Shown here piece after piece: positions 10,428 to 19,495 of a DNA stretch of 64,000 nucleotides. Location: the NCBI RefSeq assembly GCF_030161595.1, contig NZ_BSUM01000001.1:2480001-2544000 (forward strand), in the 5' to 3' direction. The DNA comes from Litorihabitans aurantiacus. GTDB lineage: Bacteria; Actinomycetota; Actinomycetes; Actinomycetales; Beutenbergiaceae. Numbering within the stretch: position 1 is the first letter of the stretch; every line of letters begins with the position of its first letter. Below the pieces are notes generated by a model. The model had not been told where the DNA came from, ran no database searches, and was given only the letters and a program-made list of their open reading frames with translations. Both the position numbers and the translations under genes were made by a program.

Positions 10428-10604
10428 GTGTGGGGCCGCCAGGCCCGCCCTTCTCGTGTCGAGGCACCTGCAGTGACGCTATACGACGGCGGTGCCACCC
10501 TCGCGCCCCGTTCGCGCAGGGCGTGGAACCCGCTCGGGCGCGTGCCGTCTCCGGGCGCACCCAGGGTCAAACGTCGCCGGCGCCGCGGGGGTTCCCGGCT
10601 GCGC

Positions 10605-11170
<566 letters not shown>

Positions 11171-11174
<4 letters not shown>

Positions 11175-12238
11175 GGGTCCAGCGTTCCACATCCGCCGTC
11201 GCCGCCACGCCCGGGCGGGCGCTGCCGCGACGTCCGGGGCGCGAGGGTGAGCACGCCGTCGACCCGCACGACGCGGCGCCCGCCCGGGACGTCGACGCCG
11301 CGCTGCCCGCGCCACGCCGTCACGAGCGCCGCGACGGCGTCCAGGTGCACCGCACCCAGGTCGCCCGCCGGCACACCCTCCGCCAGCAGCCAGGCGCGCA
11401 GCGCGCGGGGCAGCAGCGCGGCGTGTGCGCTCGCCAGCGTTGCGACGGCGGGTCCCGACGGCGTCCGCGCCTCGGCCAGGAGGTCGGCGGCCAGGCGGTC
11501 GAGCAGGTCGGCGTCGCGCGCCAGCTGCCCGGCCGTCCGCACCAGCGCGGGCACGGGGTCGACGCCGAGCGCCGCGCCCAGCGCCGGCAGCGCGCGGTGG
11601 CGGACGGCGCTGCGCGGCAGCGCCTGCCCGGCGGCGGTCGTCTGCGGGCCGTCGACGGCGTTGCCCGGGTCCTCCCACCACGTCAGGTCCTGCGCCAGGC
11701 ACGCCGCGCGCAGGTCGGCCCGCCGCAGCCCCAGCAGCGGTCGACCGAGGACATCGCGCCGCTCAGGCATCCCGGCGAGCGAGCGGGCGCCGCTGCCGCG
11801 GGCGAGCCGGAGCAGCACCGTCTCGGCCTGGTCGTCGGCGGTGTGGCCCAGGAGGACCGCGACGGCGCCGGTGCGCGCCGCGACGTCGTCGAACGCCACG
11901 TGCCTCACCTCGCGGGCCCGGCCCTCGAGCCCGCCGCGCCGGGGCACCGCGACCCGCTCCACGCACACCGGGTCGAGACCCAGGTCGCGGCACGCGCGGG
12001 CGGCCCGTTCGGCGACCGCGTCCGACCCGGTCGCGAGGGCGTGGTCGACGACGACGGCGCCCGCCCGCAGCCCGAGCCGCGGCGCCACGAACGCCGTCGC
12101 CGCCGCGAGCGCGAGGGAGTCCGCGCCGCCGGAGCAGGCGACCAGGACGAGGGGCGCTGCGCCGTCGGACGCGAGCGGCGCGAGGTGCTCGCGGACCGCG
12201 AGGCGCGCCCGCGCCACCGCCGGGTCGGGGCCGGTCAC
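11171..12238 (-). CDS. tilS: tRNA(Ile)-lysidine synthase
   Basis: Modifies C34 of tRNA-Ile(CAU) to lysidine so that it reads AUA codons; essential in most bacteria. The PP-loop ATP site ACSGGADSLALA lies near residue 33. Further family blocks are VVVDHAL, VLLGHTADDQAETVLLRLARGSG, and WWEDPGNA, where the family usually has DPTN or DPSN. At 355 residues it is the short actinobacterial form. The GTG at 12238 overlaps the metalloprotease stop by 4 bp, and its own stop overlaps the hpt start. Confidence 0.92.
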
Positions 12239-13287
12239 CCGTGCACGCGTGCGACCCAGGCGGCCGGGTCGGCGATCTCGTCGGCGGTGGGGAGTCGCTC
12301 GGGCCCCGCCCAGACGGCGTTCAGCCCCTCGTGCCCGACGGCACCGAGCACGCCGCGCACGAACGCGGCACCCGTGCGGTACTGGGCGAGCTTCGCGTCC
12401 ATGCCGAGGAGGCGGCGCACCAGCACCGAGGCCCACGTGCGCTCGTCCCGGCGCTTCTCGAACCCGGCGCGGATGCGCGCGACGCTCGGGATCGCCGTCG
12501 GCCCCACCTCGTCCATGACGACGTCGGCGTGCCCCTCGAGGAGCGACATGACCGCGACGGCGTCGGCCAGGGCCTCCCGCTGGGGCGGTTCGAGCACGGA
12601 CTCGAGGACGCCGGGGACGGCGCTGACGGCGCCCGCTCGACCTCGGACGGCCCGTCGGGCGGGGCGGGCGACGGGGGCGGGGGCGTCCTCGCCGTCCGCG
12701 TCGCCGTCGACCGGCTCCATGACCCGCGCGAGCGCTGCGCGCAGGTGGTCGGCGAGCCACGGGGCGGCCGCGAACTGCACGGCGTGCGTCTGCTCGTGCA
12801 GGCAGACCCAGAGGTGGAAGTCGGTCGGATCGGCGTCGAGCTGGCGCTGCACGGTGAGGATGTTCGGCGCCACGAGCAGCAGGCGCCCCGCACCGGTCCC
12901 GTCGGGGCGCCCCTGTGCGTACGGGTCGAACTGGCCCAGGACGCGCGTGCCCAGCAGCGCGAGCACCACCCCCAGCTGCTCCCCCGCCACGCGCGCGGCT
13001 CCGGGCAGCCGCGGCGGCGGCAGGACGCCGTCGGTCAGGCTCGCGAACGTCTCGGTCGCGGCGGCGGCCCAGCGCGCCCGGTCGACGACGAGCGGGGGCC
13101 GGTCACCCGCGGCGGCGGACGCCTCGTGCAGCCCGGTGACGCCGGCCACGAGCGGGGGCGCCTGCGCGGCCGCCCGGCGGAGGGAGGCGACGAGAGCGGC
13201 GGCACCGGTGCGGTCGACCGGCGGACCGGCGGGGACCACGCTCGCGGCGCGCGCCGCCGCGGCGCGCCAGTCGATCGGCGAGGTCAT
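12235..13287 (-). CDS. Zinc-dependent metalloprotease (DUF2342 family)
   Basis: A 350-residue actinobacterial protein of the DUF2342 / putative hydrolase family that is regularly encoded just before tilS. The metal-binding helix is LHEQTHAVQF (HExxH), and a downstream EGHADVVMDEVG block supplies the third ligand region. No signal peptide is visible, so it should be cytoplasmic. A low-complexity Asp/Ala/Pro insert sits near residues 195-225. The substrate is unknown. The ATG at 13287 is preceded at six bases by TAGGGT, suggesting a leaderless transcript. The gene heads the tilS-hpt unit. Confidence 0.85.
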   Translation of the reverse strand: MTSPIDWRAAAARAASVVPAGPPVDRTGAAALVASLRRAAAQAPPLVAGVTGLHEASAAAGDRPPLVVDRARWAAAATETFASLTDGVLPPPRLPGAARVAGEQLGVVLALLGTRVLGQFDPYAQGRPDGTGAGRLLLVAPNILTVQRQLDADPTDFHLWVCLHEQTHAVQFAAAPWLADHLRAALARVMEPVDGDADGEDAPAPVARPARRAVRGRAGAVSAVPGVLESVLEPPQREALADAVAVMSLLEGHADVVMDEVGPTAIPSVARIRAGFEKRRDERTWASVLVRRLLGMDAKLAQYRTGAAFVRGVLGAVGHEGLNAVWAGPERLPTADEIADPAAWVARVHG

Positions 13288-13293
13288 CGCTCC

Positions 13294-13299
13294 ACCCTA
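13294..13299 (-). promoter_or_regulatory. Candidate -10 element for leaderless start of the metalloprotease-tilS-hpt operon
   Basis: TAGGGT on the minus strand ends six bases before the ATG at 13287. The identical hexamer stands seven bases before the recQ start. No -35 box is evident. Confidence 0.45.
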
Positions 13300-13388
13300 G
13301 GCCGGTGGGGCGCCGTCGGCCCGGAAGGAGTAGCGCCGTCAGCCCGAACCCGGCCACCCCCGGCCTGGCCCGTTCTGCGCCGACGCCC

Positions 13389-13534
13389 CTCGCTCACAGC
13401 GGCTGCGTCTCGCTCACAGCGGCTGGTGGCGCTGCCGGACGCGCGCGCCGAACGTCGTCGCAGGTCAGGGCGCCGCGCCGCCGGGACGGCTGCGGCCAGC
13501 CGCTGTGGGCGAGGCCTCAGCCGCTGAGAGCGAG
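13389..13534. repeat. Four copies of a 17-bp repeat in inverted pairs
   Basis: This 317-bp gap between dacB and the metalloprotease has no gene. CTCGCTCACAGCGGCTG occurs exactly at 13389-13405 and 13409-13425. Its reverse complement occurs with one mismatch each at 13497-13513 and 13518-13534. The arms can pair to form a long hairpin enclosing about 70 bases. It may act as a terminator behind dacB or be a REP-like repeat. It is not a CRISPR array because spacers are absent. Confidence 0.7.
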
Positions 13535-13604
13535 GATCCCGAGGGCGGTCGCGTCCGGTCGACCGCGGTACGGATGCCCTCGTCGCCGCCGCCCCGGTCG
13601 GCGA

Positions 13605-15068
13605 TCAGCCGTCCGAGCAGCCGCAGGCCGTCAGCGTGCGCACCCAGGCGTCGATCTCGAGCCGGGCCTGGTAGCTGCCGGCGGGCGGGACGGCGTCGGC
13701 CATCACCGCGAACGCGACCGCCCGGCCGTCGGCCGTCACGGTGTAGCCGGCGAGGCTCACGACGCCGGGCAGGGTGCCGGTCTTGGCGCGCACCAGACCG
13801 TCGTCGAGCGTGCGGTTGGCGAGCGTGCCCTCGAGGCCCGCCACGGGCAGCGACGTCGTCAGCGGCCGCAGCGCGTCGTCGGTCGCCGCCAGCACGAGGA
13901 GGTCGGTGAGCAGCCGGGGCGAGATGCGGTTGGCCGAGGAGAGCCCCGAGGCGTCCGACAGCGCGGTGCCCGACACGTCGAGGCCGAGGTTCGCGAGGGT
14001 GTCGAGGATCGCCGTCGTGGCGCCCTCGAACGTGGCCGGCTGCCCGGCGGCGACCGCCACGAGTCGGCCGAGGACCTCGGTGAGCGTGTTGTCGGAGTCC
14101 GCCATCGCCAGGTCGACGATCTCGCCGATCGTGGCGGAGTCGACGCGCGCGAGCTCGACGGACCCGTCACCGGCGCTCCCCCGCGACGGTCCCTCGCGCA
14201 CCTCGACACCCCGCTCGGCCAACGCCTGCGCGAACGTCTGCGCCGCGGCCCCCGCGGGGTCGCCGTCGCGCGCCTCGCGCCCCGGGATGAGCCCGACGTC
14301 GACGCCGAGCGGGTGCACCGGTGCGACGAATCCGCCCGTGAGGTCGATCGAGGACCAGCCGGGCGCCTGGCCCGGACCCGAGAAGAGCGTGTCGTCGACC
14401 GCCAGCGTGACGGAGGCGACACCGCGCTGCGCCAGGGCGGCAGCGGTCGCGTCCGCGAGGTCGCCGAGGCCGGCGCGGCCCACGACGGCGGTCGGGTCCC
14501 CCGCACCGGCGGCGAGCGCGATGTCACCGCCGCCGACGAGCACGAGGCCGTCGGCGCCGTCGAGCCGCACCGTGGTCGGCAGCGTCGAGGCGAGGTCGAG
14601 CGTGGCGACGGCGGCCGCCGCGGTGAGGACCTTGGTGGTGGAGGCGGGCAGCCGCGCCAGGTCGGGGTCGGCGGCGACCACGTCCTGGCCCGTCGCGACG
14701 TCCACGACCAGCACCCCCGGGGGCGCGCCGACCTCCGGGGCGGTGCGCAGCTCCGTCAGCGCGCCGTCGAGCGAGGCGGCCGCGGGGACGGGGGCGGCGC
14801 CGTCGAGCGCCGGGAGCACGAGCGGCACCGCGACACCGGCGGGCGGCGACGGCGTGGGGAACGGTTCGGGCGGCGGCGGCGCCGGCTGGGTGGTGAGGGG
14901 CCCGGGAACGAGATCGGCGGCGTCGGCGCTCGCGTACCCGAGTCCCAGCGCACCCACCGCGACGGCGGCGATCACGACGGCGCGGCGCCTGCCCACCCGC
15001 ATCTCCTCCTGCTCGTCCACCGGCATCACCACCGGTGCTCCCGAAAGCCCGACGCCCGCGCGGTGCAC
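13605..15068 (-). CDS. dacB: D-alanyl-D-alanine carboxypeptidase (PBP4 / DacB, peptidase S13)
   Basis: A low-molecular-mass penicillin-binding protein of about 487 residues that trims peptidoglycan peptide stems outside the membrane. A single N-terminal helix (AVVIAAVAVGALGLGYA) acts as signal or anchor and is followed by a Pro-rich stretch. The three active-site motifs are in order: ASTTK (Ser-x-x-Lys), SDN and KTG. The large insert between the first two motifs is typical of S13 enzymes. The start may be GTG 15068 or ATG 15026, or the ATG before RVGRRR, which has AGGAGG just upstream. It is divergent from ppa, as in many actinobacteria. Confidence 0.92.
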   Translation of the reverse strand: MHRAGVGLSGAPVVMPVDEQEEMRVGRRRAVVIAAVAVGALGLGYASADAADLVPGPLTTQPAPPPPEPFPTPSPPAGVAVPLVLPALDGAAPVPAAASLDGALTELRTAPEVGAPPGVLVVDVATGQDVVAADPDLARLPASTTKVLTAAAAVATLDLASTLPTTVRLDGADGLVLVGGGDIALAAGAGDPTAVVGRAGLGDLADATAAALAQRGVASVTLAVDDTLFSGPGQAPGWSSIDLTGGFVAPVHPLGVDVGLIPGREARDGDPAGAAAQTFAQALAERGVEVREGPSRGSAGDGSVELARVDSATIGEIVDLAMADSDNTLTEVLGRLVAVAAGQPATFEGATTAILDTLANLGLDVSGTALSDASGLSSANRISPRLLTDLLVLAATDDALRPLTTSLPVAGLEGTLANRTLDDGLVRAKTGTLPGVVSLAGYTVTADGRAVAFAVMADAVPPAGSYQARLEIDAWVRTLTACGCSDG

Positions 15069-15161
15069 GAGTCGCGCCGCGTACGTCAGACTGTCCCCAC
15101 AGTAGTCACGCAGTCACGACGGGCGCCCGCGGGGGCCGACGAGCAGATTTGAGGTCATGCG

Positions 15162-15680
15162 GTGAAGTTCGACGTCACGATCGAGATCCCCAAGGGTCAC
15201 CGGAACAAGTACGAGGTCGACCACGTCTCCGGGCGCATCCGCCTGGACCGCATGCTCTTCACCTCCACGCGCTACCCGGACGACTACGGGTTCATCGAGG
15301 GCACCCTCGGCGAGGACGGCGACCCGCTGGACGCGCTCGTGCTGCTCGAGGAGCCGACGTTCCCGGGCTGCCTCATCGAGTGCCGTGCGCTGGGGATGTT
15401 CCGCATGCGCGACGAGGCCGGCGGCGACGACAAGGTGCTGTGCGTGCCGGTCGGCGACCAGCGCGCCAGCTGGCGCGACGACATCGACGACGTCTCGGAG
15501 TTCCACCGCCTCGAGATCCAGCACTTCTTCGAGGTCTACAAGGACCTCGAGCCCGGCAAGTCCGTCGAGGGTGCGCACTGGGTGGGCCGCGAGGAGGCCG
15601 AGGCGGAGATCGTCCGCTCCGTGCAGCGCGCGAAGGACGCCGGACTGCACCACGCGCACGGCGCCAACGAGCCGCACTGA
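15162..15680 (+). CDS. ppa: Inorganic pyrophosphatase
   Basis: A soluble family I pyrophosphatase (172 residues) that hydrolyses PPi released by biosynthesis. The signature is intact: [13 protein letters not shown], the catalytic block [16 protein letters not shown], then DDKVLCVP and the late [13 protein letters not shown]. It starts at GTG 15162, with GAGG at 15151-15154 giving a seven-base spacing; the nearer ATG at 15157 reads into a stop. It is divergent from dacB and followed directly by a strong terminator. Confidence 0.95.
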   Translation: MKFDVTIEIPKGHRNKYEVDHVSGRIRLDRMLFTSTRYPDDYGFIEGTLGEDGDPLDALVLLEEPTFPGCLIECRALGMFRMRDEAGGDDKVLCVPVGDQRASWRDDIDDVSEFHRLEIQHFFEVYKDLEPGKSVEGAHWVGREEAEAEIVRSVQRAKDAGLHHAHGANEPH

Positions 15681-15692
15681 CCCGCCCCGCGC

Positions 15693-15736
15693 ACGACGAC
15701 GGGCCCCGCTCCTGCTGGAGCGGGGCCCGTCGTCGT
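15693..15736. terminator. Bidirectional terminator after ppa
   Basis: A perfect 20-bp stem (15693-15712 with 15717-15736) and a TGCT loop lie between ppa and the convergent DUF6918 gene. Confidence 0.85.
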
Positions 15737-15737
15737 C

Positions 15738-15800
15738 TGTCCGCGAGGTCTCTGTGGGCGTCCGCGAGAGACTTCCGGGCGTCCGCGAGAGACTTCCGGG
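15738..15800. repeat. Three tandem 21-bp units
   Basis: Two identical copies of a 21-bp unit starting CGTCCGCGAGAGACTTCC lie at 15759-15779 and 15780-15800. A diverged copy at 15738-15758 keeps GTCCGCGAG. They follow the ppa terminator directly and end just before the DUF6918 stop. No coding or regulatory role is evident. Confidence 0.75.
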
Positions 15801-15804
15801 GCGG

Positions 15805-16239
15805 TCAGCCCGCGTGCTTCTGGACGAGCCCGCCGATCTTCGGCAGCGCGCCGGTCAGCACCTTCGTGAGCTGCGGCTTGAACTTCTCGTACATCGAGCG
15901 CTGGTTGCCGCTGCCGACCTCCCCCTCGATCGCGGCGAGCACCGCGTCCCGCACCTCGCCGGAGTGGAGCGCGACGTAGCCGGCGAAGTCGCCCCCGCCC
16001 TCGGCCCGGTGGCGCTCCCAGAAGGGGGCGAGGGCGTCGGCGAGCGTGCCGAGGTACGCGTTCGCACCGCGCTCGACCACGTCGGGCCGGCGCGCCTTGG
16101 CCGCCTTCACAGCCGTCTTGGCAGCGATCCCGGTCAGGCCGCTCATCCCGGCGATCTCCGCCTCGATCAGCGCGGCGAGGTCGGCGACGGCGGCGGGCTT
16201 GGTCTCGGGCGCGGTGAGCGTCTCGCGAAGGGTCGTCAT
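15805..16239 (-). CDS. DUF6918 family protein
   Basis: A 144-residue soluble, alpha-helical protein. The opening MTTLRETL and the ending LPKIGGLVQKHAG match what I recall of DUF6918, an uncharacterised actinobacterial family. There are no membrane segments or catalytic motifs. I selected ATG 16239 because TAGCAT precedes it by seven bases, a leaderless arrangement; a longer frame from 16269 adds ten residues without support. It converges on ppa across a shared terminator. Function unknown. Confidence 0.7.
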   Translation of the reverse strand: MTTLRETLTAPETKPAAVADLAALIEAEIAGMSGLTGIAAKTAVKAAKARRPDVVERGANAYLGTLADALAPFWERHRAEGGGDFAGYVALHSGEVRDAVLAAIEGEVGSGNQRSMYEKFKPQLTKVLTGALPKIGGLVQKHAG

Positions 16240-16246
16240 GCCCTCG

Positions 16247-16252
16247 ATGCTA
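16247..16252 (-). promoter_or_regulatory. Candidate -10 element for leaderless DUF6918 gene
   Basis: TAGCAT on the minus strand ends seven bases before the ATG at 16239; no ribosome binding site is present. Confidence 0.45.
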
Positions 16253-16293
16253 GGCGGCTCCGCGCGCACGTCCGCACGACGGCGGGTCGTGCG

Positions 16294-17787
16294 TCAGGAG
16301 ACGCGGCCGTAGCCGAGCAGGTTCGAGTAGTAGATCTTGTCGTGCGCGATGCCGGTCCTCGGGTTCGCGGCGTGGACCTTCATCCCCGGCCCCGTGTACA
16401 TCGCGACGTGGTAGATCCCGCTCTGGCGTCCGTTGTTGGACCAGAAGATCAGGTCGCCGGGCTGGAGCTCGCTCTCGCTGATGCGGGCGGTCGCGGTCCA
16501 CTGGTCCCGCGAGACGCGCGGCAGGGTGATCCCGGCCTGGGCCCAGGCGAACTTCGTCAGGCTCGAGCAGTCGTAGGCGCTGGGCCCGTTCGCGCCGAGC
16601 CGGTAGGTCAGACCGACCTTCGTCAACGCCGCGTTCACGGCCACCTGACCCTTCGAGGTCGCCGGCGGGGCCGGGGGCGGCGGGGGCGTCGGCGCGGGGG
16701 GAGGGGTCGGAGCCGGCGCGGGAGGGGGCGTCGGGGTGGGTGCCGGCGGAGCGGGCGCAGGTGCCGGCGGGGCCGGAGCAGGCGCCGGCGGGGCCGGGGC
16801 GGGTGCCGGCGTCGACGGAGCCGGCGCGGGGGCGGGTGCCGACGGGGCCGGTGCGGGTGCGGAGGGAGCCGGAGCAGACGGCGCGGGGGCCGCCGGTGCG
16901 CTCGGAGCGGGGGCGGTCGGAGCCGTCGTCGCGGCGGGCGCGGGCGTCGCCGCCGCGCGTGCCGCCTCGGCGGCCGCGAGCCGGTCGCGCGCCTCCTGCT
17001 CCTGGGCGGCCCGGCGCTGGGCCTCGAGCTCGTCCTGGTAGGCCCGCTCGAGCTCGGCGCTGTGGCCCCGCAGGACGGCGAGCTCGTTGATCGCGCCGTC
17101 GACGATCGCCGTCGTGCTCACCTGCTGCGCCTCGGCGTCGGCCTGCGCGGACTCGGCCTCGGCCAGCGCGTCGCTCGCCGCGTCCTCGCGGGTGGTCAGC
17201 GTCTCCTGGGCCGTCCCGGCGCGGGTCGCGGCGACGTCGGCGTTCGCCTGCGCCTCCTGCGCCGTGAGCACCGAGTCGCCGGCGGCACCCGTGGCGACCG
17301 ACAGCGCGGCGGAACGGCGGAGCACGTCACCGAACTCGTCAGCCCCGAGGAAGACGCGCGCCTGCTGCGCGACGCCGCCGCCGTTGCGGTAGCTGGCCAG
17401 CGCGACGGAGGCGAGGTCGTCGCTCGCGGCGTCGGCGATCTCCTGCGCGGTGGCCGCCTCGACGTCGGCGTCGGCCTTCGCGACCCGGGCGGTCTCCGCG
17501 GCAGCCTCGGCAGCCAGGTAGCTCTCCCCGGCGAACGCCGCGGCGACCTGCGCATCCTCGAGTGCCACGTTGGCGGCGACGAGGTCCGCCTCGAGCACGC
17601 TCACCCGGTCGGCCTGCGCGTCGACGTCGGCGCGCGCCTGGGCCCGCTCGGCGTCGGACGGGACAGGGGTGGCGGCGGCGGGGACGAGCGCCGAGGTCAG
17701 ACCGACCAGCACGACGGCGATCGCTCCGGCGACCGCGCTCGACGAGGGAAGGGCGACGACGCGGGTGCGACGGCGGGGCTGGGTCAT
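16294..17787 (-). CDS. Secreted NlpC/P60 peptidoglycan endopeptidase
   Basis: A 497-residue wall hydrolase that should cut peptide stems of peptidoglycan. A signal peptide (residues about 1-40, ending in an ALVPAAATP region) is followed by an Ala-rich coiled coil at about 45-275. A long Pro/Ala linker of repeated PAPAPP units spans about 285-375, and the NlpC/P60 domain is about 380-497. Catalytic residues are visible: Cys in YDCSSLTKFAW, His in IYHVAMYTG, and a late polar residue. The architecture resembles RipA-like hydrolases. A strong ribosome binding site (GGAGGAAA) stands 7-8 bases before the ATG. It is divergent from metY. Confidence 0.92.
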   Translation of the reverse strand: MTQPRRRTRVVALPSSSAVAGAIAVVLVGLTSALVPAAATPVPSDAERAQARADVDAQADRVSVLEADLVAANVALEDAQVAAAFAGESYLAAEAAAETARVAKADADVEAATAQEIADAASDDLASVALASYRNGGGVAQQARVFLGADEFGDVLRRSAALSVATGAAGDSVLTAQEAQANADVAATRAGTAQETLTTREDAASDALAEAESAQADAEAQQVSTTAIVDGAINELAVLRGHSAELERAYQDELEAQRRAAQEQEARDRLAAAEAARAAATPAPAATTAPTAPAPSAPAAPAPSAPAPSAPAPAPSAPAPAPAPSTPAPAPAPPAPAPAPPAPAPAPPAPTPTPPPAPAPTPPPAPTPPPPPAPPATSKGQVAVNAALTKVGLTYRLGANGPSAYDCSSLTKFAWAQAGITLPRVSRDQWTATARISESELQPGDLIFWSNNGRQSGIYHVAMYTGPGMKVHAANPRTGIAHDKIYYSNLLGYGRVS

Positions 17788-18083
17788 CGAGCTTTCCTCC
17801 GGTGTCCGGCGTGCCGCATTGACGTGACGGACACAGGTTCAGGCTCGACCTTAACCTGACAATGAGGAGACGCCAACCCCGCGCGTCAAGGCGACACGCC
17901 GTCGAGGCCCCCTCCAAAAACTACACCGGTGTCATTCGCCGTCGCCCCCGCGGGCCGCGCCGGACACCGCACCAGCCGCCGGATCCGGGATGTGAGACCG
18001 CCCCCGACCCCCGCACCTCCCGGGCCGGCTCACCCTATGGTCGTCGCACCTCGCCCACCCGCCGGACCGACGAAGGAGACACC
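17788..18083. other. Divergent intergenic region between NlpC/P60 gene and metY
   Basis: About 300 bases without a gene. It must hold the promoters of both flanking genes. I see good ribosome binding sites at each edge (GGAGGAAA for the hydrolase, GAAGGAGA at about 18072 for metY). I found no convincing riboswitch fold for metY. Confidence 0.5.
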
Positions 18084-19447
18084 GTGAGCAGCACCTGGTC
18101 GTTCGAGACCCGTCAGATCCACGCCGGGCAGGAGCCCGACGCCGCCACCGGGGCGCGCGCCCTTCCGATCTACCAGACGACGTCGTTCGTCTTCGACTCG
18201 GCGGAGCAGGCGGCCGCACGCTTCGCGCTCGCCGAGCTCGGACCGATCTACAGCCGCATCAACAACCCGACGCAGGAGGCGGTCGAGAACCGGATCGCCT
18301 CGCTCGAGGGCGGCGTGGGGGCACTGCTCGTCGCCTCCGGCCAGGCCGCGGAGACCCTCGCGATCCTCAACGTCGCCGAGGCCGGCGACCACGTCGTCGC
18401 GAGCTCCTCGCTCTACGGCGGCACCTACAACCTCCTGCACCACACGCTGCCGAGGTTCGGCGTCGAGACGACCTTCGTGGCCGACCCGCACGACCCGCAG
18501 CAGTGGCGCGACGCCGTGCGCCCGAACACCAAGGCGTTCTTCGGCGAGACGATCCCCAACCCGCGCTCCGACATCCTCGACATCGAGGCGGTCGCCGCCG
18601 TCGCGCACGAGGCCGGCGTGCCCCTGATCGTCGACAACACGGTCGCGACGCCCTACCTGATCAACCCGCTGGCGTGGGGCGCCGACGTCGTCGTCCACTC
18701 CGCCACCAAGTACCTCGGAGGCCACGGCACGGCCATCGGCGGCGTGATCGTCGACGGCGGCACGTTCGACTACGCGGCGCACCCGGACCGCTTCCCGACC
18801 TTCAACCGGCCCGACCCGAGCTACCACGGCCTCGTGTTTGCCCGCGACCTCGGCGAGGGCGGCGCGTTCGGCGTCAACCTCTCCTTCATCCTCAAGGCGC
18901 GCGTCCAGCTCCTGCGCGACCTCGGTGCCGCGACGAGCCCGTTCAACGCCTTCCTCATCGCGCAGGGCATCGAGACCCTGTCGCTGCGGGTCGAGCGGCA
19001 CGTCGAGAACGCGGAGAAGGTGGCGCGGTGGCTCGAGTCGCGCTCCGACGTCGTCGGCGTGCACTACGCCGGCCTGGAGTCCTCCCCTGGCACGCCAACC
19101 AGGTGAAGTACGCGCCGAGGGGCGCGGGTGCCGTGCTCGCGTTCGAGCTCGACGGCGGAGCCGCCGCCGGCCAGGCGTTCGTCTCGGCGCTGCAGCTGCA
19201 CTCCAACGTCGCCAACATCGGCGACGTCCGCTCGCTCGTCATCCACCCCGCCTCGACGACGCACAGCCAGCTCACCCCGGTCGAGCAGCTCTCCTCCGGC
19301 GTCACGCCGGGACTGGTGCGCCTCGCCGTCGGGCTCGAGCACGTCGACGACATCCTGGCCGACCTCGAGCTCGGGTTCGCGGCCGCCGCGGCGGTGTCGA
19401 CGGCGGCGGTGTCGGCGTCGTCGGACGAGGCGTCGGTGCCCGTCTGA
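18084..19447 (+). CDS. metY: O-acetylhomoserine sulfhydrylase, interrupted by one frameshift
   Basis: A PLP enzyme of the Cys/Met metabolism family that makes homocysteine from O-acetylhomoserine and sulfide. Residues at the start (FETRQIHAGQEPD, TGARALPIYQTTSFVF) and the PLP lysine block (HSATKYLGGHGT) identify it. The frame breaks after VHYAGLESSP; adding one C to the run 19085-19088 continues as WHANQVKYAPRGAGAVLAFEL and ends at 19447, giving 454 residues. It starts at GTG 18084, with GAAGGAGA nearby. metX follows 48 bases later, so the two steps from homoserine to homocysteine are paired. The frameshift is probably a sequencing error. Confidence 0.9.
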
Positions 19448-19495
19448 CGGGCGCCGCCCCGACCACGCCCCGACGACGCGACAGGAGCCCGACCG

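Noticed and set aside
13389-13534. CRISPR array
   Set aside because: Copies lie in opposite orientations with irregular, very short spacing and no cas genes are nearby.
17788-18083. SAM or other riboswitch upstream of metY
   Set aside because: No recognisable conserved core or convincing fold was found by eye.
18084-19447. metY as a true pseudogene
   Set aside because: The single break lies in a C run, both sides are fully conserved, and the same error type recurs across the window.
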